From: Algoriphagus iocasae
GTDB taxonomy: Bacteria > Bacteroidota > Bacteroidia > Cytophagales > Cyclobacteriaceae
Length of the DNA stretch: 64,000 bases
Assembly: GCF_014206875.1 (NCBI RefSeq)
Contig: NZ_JACIJO010000002.1
Coordinates: 1,416,006 to 1,480,005 of the forward strand
Direction: 5' to 3'
The notes under the pieces are model-generated. The model saw nothing but the letters and a program-made list of their open reading frames with translations, had not been told where the DNA came from and did not search any database. Positions 45,994 to 55,060 of the stretch are shown here, piece after piece (the first letter of the stretch is position 1; every line of letters starts with the position of its first letter). Both the position numbers and the translations under genes were made by a program.

Positions 45994-47703
45994 TCATTCT
46001 GGTTTCTCAAAAACAATTTTTCCTCCCATAACAGTCATCATAACTTTACTATTTAAAATCTCCGACTCAGGGATTTCCATGATGTTTTTATCAAAAACAG
46101 TGAAGTCCGCCGCTTTTCCTACTTCGATAGAGCCTTTAAAATCTTCTTCGAATTCAGCATAAGCGCCATCTAAGGTATAAGACTTCAAGGCCTCTTCTCG
46201 GGTCATTTTTTGGCTGGATTCATAGCCTCCTTCGGGAGTGCCCACCAAGGTTTGGCGACTTACCGAAGCGAAAAATGAAGGTATCGGATCTACCGGCTCT
46301 ACTGGAGCATCTGTTCCGTTTGCGACTACCGCTCCGCTCTGCATTAATTTTTGCCAAACATAAGCTCCATCTACAATTCTTTTCTCTCCTAATCGATCGA
46401 TTGCCCAAGGTCTGTCTGAACTCAAATGAATCGCCTGCATGGCGGCAATCACACCCATTTCTCCGAATCTCGGAATGTCTTCTGGGTCGATATGCTGTGC
46501 ATGTTCAATCCTAAATCGAAGGTCTTCAGCATCCGGATATTTTGCAAATGCCGCTTCGTATTGATCTAAAACTTCTCGGTTTGCCCGATCTCCAATGGCA
46601 TGCGAATTAACCTGGAATCCCGCAGGAATGGCTTTTTCAGATACTTGGCCGACCACTTCCATCGGCAGCGTTTCATGCCCGAAATGGCCCGGTCTGTCGG
46701 TATATTCTTCCAAAAGCCAAGCTCCTCTGGAGCCTAAAGCCCCATCACAGAATAATTTGATGGACCTGACAGAAAATAGATGATCCACGCTGTCAATCAT
46801 GGGGCCTCTCTTGTACCAATTTTCTAGAAGTTGAGGATCGCTGCCCGCCAACATCATATAATGCCTTGAAGTCAATTTCCCTTCTTTCTTAAATTTCAAC
46901 AATAAATCAATCGTCTCCTGACCACTACCTGCATCGTGAAAGCTAGTAATTCCCTTTTCTGCCAATTCCTGAAGGGCCAAAGTCAGGGCCTGTTCTGCTC
47001 TTTCCGGTGTTTCTTGTGGCACCAATCTGCCTACTAATCCAGAAGCTCTTTCGGTCAAAACACCTGTTGGATTCCCTAATTCGTCTAAAATAATTTCCCC
47101 ACCTTCGACCTCTCCCGGTCTTTCTCCTTTGAGATTATTGATGCCTGCCATTTCCAATGCTTTTGTATTTGCAAAGGAAGCATGGCCAGAAGCGTGTCTT
47201 AGGAATACCGGATTGTCTGGAGAAACTTCATCCAAAAGATCATTTGTCTGAAAGCCTTTCACCATCTTTTCCGGCTTTTCGATCCATTTGTCCTGATGCC
47301 AGCCTCGGCCGGTGATCCAGTCTCCCGGCTTTGCTTTGGCCACAGCTTCAGCTACTTTTTCCACCAGTTCATCATATGTTTTCACATACATCAGATCGAG
47401 TTCCAGTTTGTTATAGCCGATTCCCATCAGGTGCGCATGGGATTCGATCAAACCAGGAGTCATGGTCATTCCTAATAAATCTACTACTTGGGTTTGATCA
47501 GAAATGAATTCGCTGATTTCATCTGAACTTCCCAAAGCTAAGATCAATCCATCTTTGACAGCGACGGCTTCCACTTTTGGATTGGAGGGATCTACTGTAT
47601 AGACTATGCCGTTGGTGAAGACAATGTCTGCGGGATCGGACTTTTTAGAATTACAGCTGATGAAAAAGAAAACTGCGAGGATAAAAATGGATAGATTCTT
47701 CAT
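45994..47703 (-). CDS. YtcJ-like metal-dependent amidohydrolase, lipoprotein
   Basis: A 569-residue amidohydrolase superfamily protein anchored by a lipobox at Cys17 (FISC). Features of the YtcJ branch are GLIESHAHLMGIGYNKLELDLMYVKTYDEL (metal His pair), ITGRGWHQDKW, SFHDAGSG, FCDGALGSRGAWL, VNSHAIGDRANREVLDQYE, RIEHAQHIDPED and the Asp in NGTDAPVEP. These enzymes deacylate or decarbamoylate N-substituted amides; the true substrate is not known. The gene is monocistronic; the T9SS gene ends 62 bp upstream of it on the same strand. Confidence 0.9.
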   Translation of the reverse strand: MKNLSIFILAVFFFISCNSKKSDPADIVFTNGIVYTVDPSNPKVEAVAVKDGLILALGSSDEISEFISDQTQVVDLLGMTMTPGLIESHAHLMGIGYNKLELDLMYVKTYDELVEKVAEAVAKAKPGDWITGRGWHQDKWIEKPEKMVKGFQTNDLLDEVSPDNPVFLRHASGHASFANTKALEMAGINNLKGERPGEVEGGEIILDELGNPTGVLTERASGLVGRLVPQETPERAEQALTLALQELAEKGITSFHDAGSGQETIDLLLKFKKEGKLTSRHYMMLAGSDPQLLENWYKRGPMIDSVDHLFSVRSIKLFCDGALGSRGAWLLEEYTDRPGHFGHETLPMEVVGQVSEKAIPAGFQVNSHAIGDRANREVLDQYEAAFAKYPDAEDLRFRIEHAQHIDPEDIPRFGEMGVIAAMQAIHLSSDRPWAIDRLGEKRIVDGAYVWQKLMQSGAVVANGTDAPVEPVDPIPSFFASVSRQTLVGTPEGGYESSQKMTREEALKSYTLDGAYAEFEEDFKGSIEVGKAADFTVFDKNIMEIPESEILNSKVMMTVMGGKIVFEKPE

Positions 47704-47765
47704 GGGTGATTTTTATTTACACCATAATCTAAACCATTTAAAGTAATGCTCAAAGTTTAAGAAAA

Positions 47766-49850
47766 TTACTGGATCCAGATTTTCCTTGAAGTAGAAAAAT
47801 TTCCATTGACTTCAAACTGCAGAATGTATAAGGCCGGAGCCAAAAATCCTGCTTGAATCTCAAGCTCCCGGTTGGGCTCAATCGTGATATTCTCTAACAG
47901 GACTTGCCCTAGAGAATTGATTAATCGGGCTTTTGCAGGAAGATTTGATATGATTTTAATTGGACCGTCTGATGGGTTTGGATAAATTTTTAGCCTAAAC
48001 TCATTTTCTGCTGGAGGATTCTCCGAAATGGCTTGGAGATAGATCAGCCCACCAGCTCTAGTTCCTAGAATTAAATCAGGTTTTCCTTCAAAAATAGGTC
48101 TTACAGTTGTGATCCAAGTGTTTCTTCCAAGTTTAGTAGGAAGTAATTGATCACCAATTTCCACTTGAATTTCTTCGATTGTGGAAGAATTCATAAAGTC
48201 CGAAACTTTTTTCAAAACCCCATTTTGGTCTATCGCAAATAAGTCCGGGTTGGTTTGTGGGTAAACTGCAACTGTCAAATTTCTATTTGCAGGATTATCC
48301 GAGAAACCTAAAAAATCCTCTTCTAACAAGTTTGATGTAAGGTTTCCAAAATCAATTTCATACAAATCCAAACTTCCATTTTGCTCAGCAACTAGAAAAT
48401 AGTCCTGGTCTTCGTAATTGAAAAACTGTAAATAATCTCCTCGATTGGGTTGGTATCCTGAAATCTCAATCGGCATGTATTGAGTTTGGTCCTCATTTAG
48501 TTCAAAGATCTTTTGGCTCGGTACGCCATTGGAAATGGAAATTCCTGAAAAAATATCATGGTCCTTTCCGGCTTGATCATCAAAAAGAATATGCTGTACA
48601 TTGATAAGATTCAGCTCATCCAGTAAGGAATTGATTACTTCAATTTGGCGGAAGGTGCCATTTTCAAGTTCAAAAATGGATTGTTTGCTCGTGACTTTTC
48701 CATTTACCAGTTGATTGGAATTCACAAAAATGGATCCCGAAGTTTTGTTCCCAATGTAAAGCGGAATGCTGTTTTCGCCCAAATCGATCATTTGATCTTG
48801 GAGATAGTTAAAGTCTGATGTTCCATTTGGCTCAAGTTTGACGATTGAGTTTTTGAAGTCAATGTCAAAATTCACTGCAGATTCATTCGTGTTGAGTCCA
48901 ATAATTAATTTCTCATTAATGACATGAGCAACATGAAAGATCGGGAATTGTGGCAAGTTTCCGTATCCCGGAAGTTCATTGGAATAGGTGTCAAAAAGCG
49001 CTTCTTTTTCTGTCCCCTTATTGGGTAAATAATAAAGAATGCTGCATTCATCTCTTCCCAATACCAAATCAGAAATTCCGTCTCCATCAAAGTCTCTATA
49101 AAGGATTGAATGACCTCCTGCATGCTGGATTCTGTCATTTTCATCCGTATTGGTTCGTAAGTCTATTCCAGAACATGTGACTCCAAAAGACATTTCACCG
49201 CAATTGCAAAATTCAAAATTCCCCCAATGTGTTTCTGGAAATGCAAAGCCATCCACATCCGGATTTCCGGATCGATCAACACTGGTGTTTTCATAAAACT
49301 CCAAATAATCTCCCGATGCAAAATTGAAAATCACTAGGTCCAAATCTCCGTCTCCATCCAAATCCTGAATAAGAGGTGTGTCCAGGTTGTTTGCCTGAAT
49401 ATTTCCCGATCCGTCGATTCTTAAAAAGTTTTGTGCAACTGACCAGCTAAGATTACCATTTTGACTGGTGTTTCGGTAAGCTTTTATCCCCAAAGGAGTC
49501 GAGGTGAAGAGGTCTTTTTTACCGTCTTGGTCAAAATCTGCCAAAACCAGGAATCCTGCTATGTCTTCAGGGAACAAATAACTTAATTCTGGAAGGTGAG
49601 TAAATGTTTCTCCCTCTTTTTTATAAACCTGTAATTGTCTGCTGTTAATATCCCAAATCACCCATTCTTCCACCTGATCGCCATCAATGTCCATGGTTTG
49701 AATTTGAGAGGAATTGATACCGCCTGAGAAAGGAGAGGAAATAGGATTGCCTGCCACCTCGACCTTGAGGGAATTCTTTAGGGAATAGACTTCTTGAGAA
49801 AATGCGGGAAACGAAAGAAGAATTAAAAGGGGAAATAAAAATTTTCGCAT
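47766..49850 (-). CDS. FG-GAP/VCBS repeat protein with T9SS C-terminal signal
   Basis: A secreted protein of 694 residues. A signal peptide (ends PAFSQ) is followed by several FG-GAP-like calcium-binding repeats (DIDGDQVEEWVIWD, ADFDQDGKKDLF, DLDGDGDLDLVIFN, DFDGDGISDLVLGRD), a propeller-like body and a C-terminal type A sorting domain of the type IX secretion system (FRLKIYPNPSDGP, ending APALYILQFEVNG). It is therefore a likely cell-surface or released cargo of the T9SS. Its ligand is unknown. Confidence 0.92.
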   Translation of the reverse strand: MRKFLFPLLILLSFPAFSQEVYSLKNSLKVEVAGNPISSPFSGGINSSQIQTMDIDGDQVEEWVIWDINSRQLQVYKKEGETFTHLPELSYLFPEDIAGFLVLADFDQDGKKDLFTSTPLGIKAYRNTSQNGNLSWSVAQNFLRIDGSGNIQANNLDTPLIQDLDGDGDLDLVIFNFASGDYLEFYENTSVDRSGNPDVDGFAFPETHWGNFEFCNCGEMSFGVTCSGIDLRTNTDENDRIQHAGGHSILYRDFDGDGISDLVLGRDECSILYYLPNKGTEKEALFDTYSNELPGYGNLPQFPIFHVAHVINEKLIIGLNTNESAVNFDIDFKNSIVKLEPNGTSDFNYLQDQMIDLGENSIPLYIGNKTSGSIFVNSNQLVNGKVTSKQSIFELENGTFRQIEVINSLLDELNLINVQHILFDDQAGKDHDIFSGISISNGVPSQKIFELNEDQTQYMPIEISGYQPNRGDYLQFFNYEDQDYFLVAEQNGSLDLYEIDFGNLTSNLLEEDFLGFSDNPANRNLTVAVYPQTNPDLFAIDQNGVLKKVSDFMNSSTIEEIQVEIGDQLLPTKLGRNTWITTVRPIFEGKPDLILGTRAGGLIYLQAISENPPAENEFRLKIYPNPSDGPIKIISNLPAKARLINSLGQVLLENITIEPNRELEIQAGFLAPALYILQFEVNGNFSTSRKIWIQ

Positions 49851-49940
49851 AAATCTGAATAAGAAATCTAAAATTAATACGGATGTATCCCCTCAAAGAT
49901 GTGAATGATTCGTTTATTTTGGGAGTAAAATGGATTCAAA

Positions 49941-51236
49941 ATGAATATTTCTATTCTTTATAAACTTTTCAAAAATAGCACTGGAGTAAGTACGGACACC
50001 CGAAAAATCGAAAAAGGGAATGTTTTTTTCGCTTTGAAAGGACCCAATTTTAATGCAAATGAGTTTGCTCCAAAAGCCTTGGAAATGGGGGCTTCTTTGG
50101 TGGTTATTGACGATCCAGCCTATTTTATTGAAGATGATGAGCGTTATTTCCTTGCGAAAGATGCTTTGAAAATGCTTCAGGATCTGGCCAACTATCATCG
50201 AAAGCAATTGTCCATTCCAATTATCGGATTGACGGGATCCAATGGGAAAACTACCTCCAAAGAATTGCTGCATGCAGTCTTGCAAAAGAAATATAAGACT
50301 GCAGCAACTATTGGAAATTTGAACAATCATATCGGCGTGCCTTTGACTTTATTATCGATAGGAGAGGATGCAGAGATGGCGATTGTTGAGATGGGTGCAA
50401 ATAAGCAAGGAGATATTCAGGAATTGTGTGAGATCGCCGAGCCTACGCATGGATTTATCACCAATATTGGAAAGGCGCATTTGGAAGGAATGGGAGGCCC
50501 TGAAGGGGTTTTGAAAACAAAAACGGAATTATTCCAACATTTAAGAGAGCATAAAGGACAAGTTTTTATCAATTCTCAGGATCCGATTTTATCCAATTTG
50601 GCGAAGCGATTTGAACACCCGATTCTTTATCCAGCCAAGGGTGATTTTTGTGAAGTGAATTTTATTGAGGCAAATCCATTTGTGAAATTTTCTGTCGATG
50701 GAGGAGAAGAGGTGTTCCTTAGTTCCTTAATTGGAGCTTATAATTTTGGAAACATCGCGACAGCTTTGACTATCGGGAAGTTTTTTGAAGTGCCAATGGA
50801 AGAGGCTATTGAGGCTGTAATTTCTTATAAGCCATCTAACATGCGGTCGCAGTTGATTGAGAAGCGAAGTAATTTAATTATCCTCGATGCATACAATGCC
50901 AACCCATCCAGTATGGAAGTCGCAATCCGGACTTTCGGAAATATGACTGGCAAGAAACATAAAATGATCATTTTGGGCGATATGTTTGAGTTGGGGGACC
51001 ATGCAGAATCAGAGCATGCCAAACTCGGAGAAATCGTCAGCGAATACGATATTGATAAAGTATGCTTTACTGGAAAGCTGATTGTTTCTGCTTTATCCAA
51101 AGCGCCAAAAGCATTGTATTTTCCAGATCCATTTTCCTTTAGAAATTGGCTTCAAGACAGCCAGTTAGAAGATTATTTGATTTTAATTAAAGGCAGCAGA
51201 GGGATGAAATTGGAGGGATTGGTTGATTTTATATAA
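49941..51236 (+). CDS. murF: UDP-N-acetylmuramoyl-tripeptide--D-Ala-D-Ala ligase
   Basis: Cytoplasmic ATP-dependent ligase of peptidoglycan precursor synthesis, adding D-Ala-D-Ala to UDP-MurNAc-tripeptide. The N-terminal uracil-binding domain (STDTRKIEKGNVFFALKG) precedes the Mur ligase P-loop GLTGSNGKTTSKE (Lys103), EMGANKQGDI, and NAYDANPSSME in the C-terminal domain (DAYNANPSSMEVAI). The length of 431 is typical. It is not in a dcw cluster here; isolated murF is common in Bacteroidota. The next gene, DUF2461, starts about 50 bp downstream on the same strand. Confidence 0.95.
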   Translation: MNISILYKLFKNSTGVSTDTRKIEKGNVFFALKGPNFNANEFAPKALEMGASLVVIDDPAYFIEDDERYFLAKDALKMLQDLANYHRKQLSIPIIGLTGSNGKTTSKELLHAVLQKKYKTAATIGNLNNHIGVPLTLLSIGEDAEMAIVEMGANKQGDIQELCEIAEPTHGFITNIGKAHLEGMGGPEGVLKTKTELFQHLREHKGQVFINSQDPILSNLAKRFEHPILYPAKGDFCEVNFIEANPFVKFSVDGGEEVFLSSLIGAYNFGNIATALTIGKFFEVPMEEAIEAVISYKPSNMRSQLIEKRSNLIILDAYNANPSSMEVAIRTFGNMTGKKHKMIILGDMFELGDHAESEHAKLGEIVSEYDIDKVCFTGKLIVSALSKAPKALYFPDPFSFRNWLQDSQLEDYLILIKGSRGMKLEGLVDFI

Positions 51237-51288
51237 ACCAATCCATTAGGAAATCTGTTAACCCATCGAAAATTAAAACTTTGAATTT

Positions 51289-51966
51289 ATGCGTCCGTAC
51301 CTAGATTTTTTATCCCAATTAGCAGAGAACAATAACAAAGAGTGGATGGATTCCAATAAGAAATGGTATCTCTCCTGCAAGGAAGAGTTTTTGGAGGATG
51401 TTGCTGTGATTTTGAAAGGTTTGGCTGAAAGAGAGCCTGTCTTTGAAGCGTTTAAACCGAAAGACTGTGTGTTTAGACAAAACAGGGATGTTCGTTTTTC
51501 TGCTAATAAAGATCCATATAAAACCAACTTTGCCGCTTATTTCTCACCGAAAGGCAAAAAGTCAGAAGGCCCAGGATATTATCTTCACGTGCAGCCCGGC
51601 CAATCTTTTATTGGTGGAGGGATTTGGATGCCGATGGGGGAAACGCTGAAAAAGATTCGTAAGGAGATCGATTATTCAGGGGCTGAGCTGATGAAAATCG
51701 AAAATGAACCAACTTTCAAATCTACGTTTGGGGAGATTCAGGGAGAGAAATTGAAAACCAGTCCGCGAGATTATGATGCGGAACACGAGTTTATTGAATA
51801 CCTCAAGTTGAAAAGCTTTACGGTCACCACACCTTTAAAAGACCAAGCAATTAATTCCGGTCAGTTTATCGGAATTGCATTGGATACCTTTAATACGATG
51901 CGTCCTTTTCAGGATTTCTTAAGCAAAGCGGTGGAGGAAGTAGAGGATGGTTCAGGAATATTGTAA
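51289..51966 (+). CDS. DUF2461 domain-containing protein
   Basis: A 225-residue cytoplasmic protein of the DUF2461 (TIGR02453) family. Typical stretches are FLSQLAENNNKEWMDSNKKWY, RQNRDVRFSANKDPYKTNFAAYF and GPGYYLHVQPGQSFIGGGIW. Function is unknown in the family. Its 3' end overlaps the convergent HAD gene by 15 bp. Confidence 0.92.
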   Translation: MRPYLDFLSQLAENNNKEWMDSNKKWYLSCKEEFLEDVAVILKGLAEREPVFEAFKPKDCVFRQNRDVRFSANKDPYKTNFAAYFSPKGKKSEGPGYYLHVQPGQSFIGGGIWMPMGETLKKIRKEIDYSGAELMKIENEPTFKSTFGEIQGEKLKTSPRDYDAEHEFIEYLKLKSFTVTTPLKDQAINSGQFIGIALDTFNTMRPFQDFLSKAVEEVEDGSGIL

Positions 51967-52770
51967 AAAGAGCTTTTCTAGCGTGGCAGCTACCCCATCT
52001 TCTTTATTTCCTAAAGTAATTTCTTTTGCAACGGCCTTCACTTCTGGCCGGGCATTTCCTACCGCTACACCCATGCCAACAGCTTGTAGCAATTCTATGT
52101 CATTGTAATTGTCACCAAAAGCGATAACCGATTCCATTCCGAAATCGAAGGAATGTTCCAGGATTTTCTTTAAACCAGTTGCTTTAGAAATAGATTTTGG
52201 AGCGATTTCCAAGTAGTTGTCATTGGATCGGTAGAGATGAAGATCATTCCCATGCTCGAAATGAAGTTCTCCGAAAAGCCACGATATTTCCTGAGAATCT
52301 CCCATGCACATCACTTTGTGAGCTCCTGAATTATCTTTTCCCCAAAGGCTCATTACTTCTTGGCTTGGAAGCCAAATACAGTCTGTCTTTGTATTTCTGA
52401 TTTCTCTCTGGGACCAGTAATCATCCTTTTCCTCATACCAGTTTTCGCCTTGATAGAGGCTGACATGGATTTCGGATTTTTTGGTCAGTTCGATGATTTT
52501 TTTGACGAGTTCCAAAGGAATCGATACTGAATCTAAAACTTCTCCGGAAGCACTGAGTACATAGCCACCATTATAGCTTACAAGAGGTTGATCTGGTTTT
52601 CCCAAGTCACGCACAAGATGCCTCATGGCGTTTGGCATTCTTGAGCTTGCAAGAATCACCGGGAAATCAGGTTGAAATTTAGCTATGATGGATTTAAGGC
52701 GAGGTGATAAATCTCGGTCTGAGTTGAGAAGCGTCCCATCAACATCAGAGCAAAATGCTTTTATATTCAT
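51952..52770 (-). CDS. Cof-type HAD-IIB phosphatase
   Basis: A 272-residue phosphatase of the HAD superfamily, subfamily IIB (Cof-like). Motif I is CSDVDGTLLNSD near the N-terminus, motif II is VILASSR, and motifs III-IV are ISKATGLKKIL plus VIAFGDNYNDIELL. Related enzymes dephosphorylate sugar phosphates, FMN or pyridoxal phosphate; specificity cannot be assigned. It overlaps convergently with DUF2461. Confidence 0.92.
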   Translation of the reverse strand: MNIKAFCSDVDGTLLNSDRDLSPRLKSIIAKFQPDFPVILASSRMPNAMRHLVRDLGKPDQPLVSYNGGYVLSASGEVLDSVSIPLELVKKIIELTKKSEIHVSLYQGENWYEEKDDYWSQREIRNTKTDCIWLPSQEVMSLWGKDNSGAHKVMCMGDSQEISWLFGELHFEHGNDLHLYRSNDNYLEIAPKSISKATGLKKILEHSFDFGMESVIAFGDNYNDIELLQAVGMGVAVGNARPEVKAVAKEITLGNKEDGVAATLEKLFLQYS

Positions 52771-52859
52771 GTAGGTAATTTCGATTTTTATTGGTCACAA
52801 GGAATCTCCTAAGCAGAAAAGGCGAACAAAGAATTCTCTTTTTAACTAGAGGGATTTTA

Positions 52860-53132
52860 TCAATCGAATTCTGACCAATCTATTTCATCGGCAAAGTTGG
52901 CGAAAACACCAAAACCAATGATCGCGATGAAAATCATAACAGAGGCGAAAATAATAAGTTTCACAATCAATTCCGCTTTTGCCCATTTCGCCTTGTCTGG
53001 ATCCGTATTGCTGTCCACAGCCCAAACAATCAACATGATGAAACCAATTAACGGAAGTCTTTTGATGATGACTGATATAATCCAGTCGCCTAATGTCATT
53101 GGCGGTTTTTTAAACTCAGGTGGCATTTCCAT
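52860..53132 (-). CDS. Small two-helix membrane protein
   Basis: A 90-residue protein with two hydrophobic helices (LPLIGFIMLIVWAV and LIIFASVMIFIAIIGFGVF) separated by a charged loop (DSNTDPDKAKWAKAE), and short polar ends. It resembles small membrane proteins seen across Cytophagales with no known function. It follows the 53151-53585 lipoprotein gene on the same strand after 18 bp, so they may be an operon. Confidence 0.65.
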   Translation of the reverse strand: MEMPPEFKKPPMTLGDWIISVIIKRLPLIGFIMLIVWAVDSNTDPDKAKWAKAELIVKLIIFASVMIFIAIIGFGVFANFADEIDWSEFD

Positions 53133-53150
53133 AATATCTTATAGGTTAGG

Positions 53151-53585
53151 TTAAAAGTCTCTCGTGTCAAAAGTATATTCCTGCATCGCTACGTTTTCCG
53201 GATTGTTAGGGTCCGTTTGAATAAACTGTACCGTGATCTGTCGATAATTTTCCGAATTTTCGAAATCCCTCAAATAAATTTCCGCGCAGTTTCTGGCCAG
53301 AATTTCAGGTTGATTACCCAATTTGACGGGGTCTCCATTTTCCAATTTAAGAAAGATTGTGGATTCTGTGTGATCATCTACTGTTGAGCTATTAAGTGCT
53401 ACGCTCATTCCTCTAAAATCTCCCAAAGCCCGAATTTCTTCAGAAGGCATAAAACCTTCGCCCATCATACTTTCCATACCCTTCATAGCAAATTTTGCAA
53501 TGTTTTCGGGATTGCAGGAGCAGGAGGAAAAGAATACTACTGATAAAAAAATCAGGAAATAACGATTTAAGAACTTATGCTTCAT
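53151..53585 (-). CDS. Small lipoprotein of unknown function
   Basis: A 144-residue lipoprotein (Cys22 in FFSSC, followed by another Cys after one residue). No domain recognised; it has mixed alpha/beta character with a few conserved-looking polar segments (RQITVQFIQTDPNNPENVAM). It is in the same orientation as its neighbours, with 26 bp to the upstream 53612 gene, so the three small envelope genes may form an operon. Confidence 0.65.
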   Translation of the reverse strand: MKHKFLNRYFLIFLSVVFFSSCSCNPENIAKFAMKGMESMMGEGFMPSEEIRALGDFRGMSVALNSSTVDDHTESTIFLKLENGDPVKLGNQPEILARNCAEIYLRDFENSENYRQITVQFIQTDPNNPENVAMQEYTFDTRDF

Positions 53586-53611
53586 TGGAAAAGATTTGAA
53601 GCAAGATACAA

Positions 53612-54070
53612 TTACTCCTCAGTCTTTTCAACTTCTAAAATCACTGTGTAGTCTTTTTCAGAATAGGATTTCGTAGTGTTTGGATATGGGGTCACGTCCA
53701 TGAGTTTAAATAAATACCCTTTAAATTCCACTTCCGAAGGAATGCCATTAAATGGAGGGTAGCTACTTAAAGTGAATTTCTCTTCAGTCCCGTTTACTGC
53801 AAGAATGACTTCCAGTTCAACTAATCCCTGCCAGATGCATTGTACATTTTCAGGGCATCTGGAATCTCCTATTAGCTTTGAAAAAGTGATGGAAACAGGC
53901 TCACTGCAAAAATTGATGGTACTTTTAAAATCGACTTCAACGGGAGTCTCAAGTTGATAATCAGTACAAGGCGATTCACCCTGACAAGCCGTATTAAAAA
54001 GGAAAAGCAATGGAATAAAAATCCGAATAATGCACCATTGATTTAAGAGGGTATGACGTTTTGTCTTCAT
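53612..54070 (-). CDS. Small lipoprotein of unknown function
   Basis: A 152-residue predicted lipoprotein with lipobox Cys29 (FNTAC). The mature part has Cys-containing beta strands (DSRCPENVQCIWQGLVELEVIL) of a kind seen in many Bacteroidota small lipoproteins; a WQGxxxV pattern with flanking Cys suggests a disulfide-stabilised sandwich. Function unknown. It is first of three small envelope genes on this strand. Confidence 0.65.
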   Translation of the reverse strand: MKTKRHTLLNQWCIIRIFIPLLFLFNTACQGESPCTDYQLETPVEVDFKSTINFCSEPVSITFSKLIGDSRCPENVQCIWQGLVELEVILAVNGTEEKFTLSSYPPFNGIPSEVEFKGYLFKLMDVTPYPNTTKSYSEKDYTVILEVEKTEE

Positions 54071-54147
54071 AATTGTAAAGACGTTAATAATCAGAAAAAT
54101 GCAACTGAAACTTTTCCTTCAAAAGCTTAAGATTAAATTTCTAACAC

Positions 54148-54177
54148 AAAAAAAGCCTCACATTTCTGTGAAGCTTT
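54148..54177 (-). terminator. Terminator of the degenerate tRNA-Ala copy
   Basis: AAAGCCTCAC at 54152-54161 pairs with GTGAAGCTTT at 54168-54177 with one mismatch or wobble; the minus strand then continues with T. It is a near-identical copy of the terminator at 54275-54304. Confidence 0.85.
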
Positions 54178-54181
54178 GAAG

Positions 54182-54256
54182 TGGAGAATACCGGATTCGA
54201 ACCGGTGGCCTTCCCGAATGCTATCGGGACGCTCTAGTCATCTGAGCTAATTTGTT
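54182..54256 (-). pseudogene. Degenerate tRNA-Ala copy
   Basis: The T-arm and 3' acceptor strand (reverse complement of TGGAGAATACCGGATTCGAA) are identical to the intact tRNA-Ala 127 bp away, and the D-arm is nearly so. The 5' acceptor strand no longer pairs (about 3 of 7 pairs remain), and the anticodon arm is replaced by TCCCGATAGCATTCGGGA, a hairpin with an 8-nt or 6-nt loop. It cannot form a normal tRNA. Confidence 0.8.
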
Positions 54257-54274
54257 TTTGGGAAAGTATAGAAA

Positions 54275-54304
54275 CAAAAAAGCCTCACATTTCCGTGAAG
54301 CTTT
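54275..54304 (-). terminator. Terminator of tRNA-Ala
   Basis: AAAGCCTCAC at 54279-54288 and GTGAAGCTTT at 54295-54304 form a 10-bp stem with one wobble; on the minus strand TTTTTTG follows. It lies 5 bp past the tRNA 3' end. Confidence 0.88.
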
Positions 54305-54308
54305 AAAG

Positions 54309-54382
54309 TGGAGAATACCGGATTCGAACCGGTGGCCTCTACACTGCCAGTGTAGCGCTCTAGCCAACTGAGCTAATCCCCC
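54309..54382 (-). tRNA. tRNA-Ala (anticodon GGC)
   Basis: The minus strand starts GGGGGATTAGCTCAGTTGG and folds as a full cloverleaf. The acceptor stem GGGGGAT / ATTCTCC carries the alanine identity pair G3-U70 and discriminator A73. The anticodon stem CTACA / TGTAG holds loop CTGGCAG (anticodon GGC), and the T-loop is TTCGAAT. CCA is not encoded. Confidence 0.95.
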
Positions 54383-54429
54383 AAAAGGTTTGCAAATATA
54401 GAAAGGTCGTTTTACTGTGCAAACATTAA

Positions 54430-55050
54430 TTATTCCGTAGAGTAATTAATTCGAGTCATGATACTTCTTCCTAAGGTTACCTCGTCAGTATATTCCAATT
54501 CACCTCCCACAGGTATTCCACGGGCAATTGTACTTACTTTGACGTTATTTTCTTTTAGTCTTTTCGCTAGATAAAATGAAGTGGTATCACCTTCCATCGT
54601 ACCGCTAAGTGCCAAAATCACTTCTTGAACAGGTTCGTCTTCGGATGATTTTTTAACTCTCTCCAGAAGGGATTCAATAGTAAGTTCTTCGGGTCCGATC
54701 CCCTGGATAGGAGAAATCACACCTCCTAAAACATGGTAAGTACCTTGAAATTGATTTGTGTTTTCGATCGCCAAAACGTCCCGAATATCCTCTACTACAC
54801 AGATCACGGTTTTGTCCCGACGCATGCTAGCACAAATGGTACATTGGTCAGAGTCGGAGATATTGTGGCAAGTTTTACAATATTGAATTTCTTGCCTCAT
54901 TTTAGACAATGCCAATGTCAAAGCCTCTGTATGAACCTCATTTTGCTTGAGCAAATGCAAGGCTAGTCTCAAGGCTGTTTTTTTTCCGATTCCAGGAAGC
55001 CTGGAAATTTCGGTTACGGCATCTTCAATAAGTTTGGAAGGGATATTCAC
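54430..55050 (-). CDS. recR: Recombination mediator protein RecR
   Basis: RecF-pathway protein that helps load RecA on gapped DNA. The 206-residue protein has a helix-hairpin-helix (LPGIGKKTALRLALHLL), the zinc finger CKTCHNISDSDQCTIC, and the Toprim domain (ICVVEDIRDVLAIE, HVLGGVISPIQGIGPEEL). The usual length is about 200. Its start lies 10 bp after the clpS stop, so clpS-recR is probably one transcript. Confidence 0.96.
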   Translation of the reverse strand: MNIPSKLIEDAVTEISRLPGIGKKTALRLALHLLKQNEVHTEALTLALSKMRQEIQYCKTCHNISDSDQCTICASMRRDKTVICVVEDIRDVLAIENTNQFQGTYHVLGGVISPIQGIGPEELTIESLLERVKKSSEDEPVQEVILALSGTMEGDTTSFYLAKRLKENNVKVSTIARGIPVGGELEYTDEVTLGRSIMTRINYSTE

Positions 55051-55060
55051 TCAGATTCGA

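Noticed and set aside
54182..54256. Second tRNA-Ala as a functional gene
   Set aside because: The acceptor stem pairs at only about 3 of 7 positions and the anticodon loop is the wrong size.
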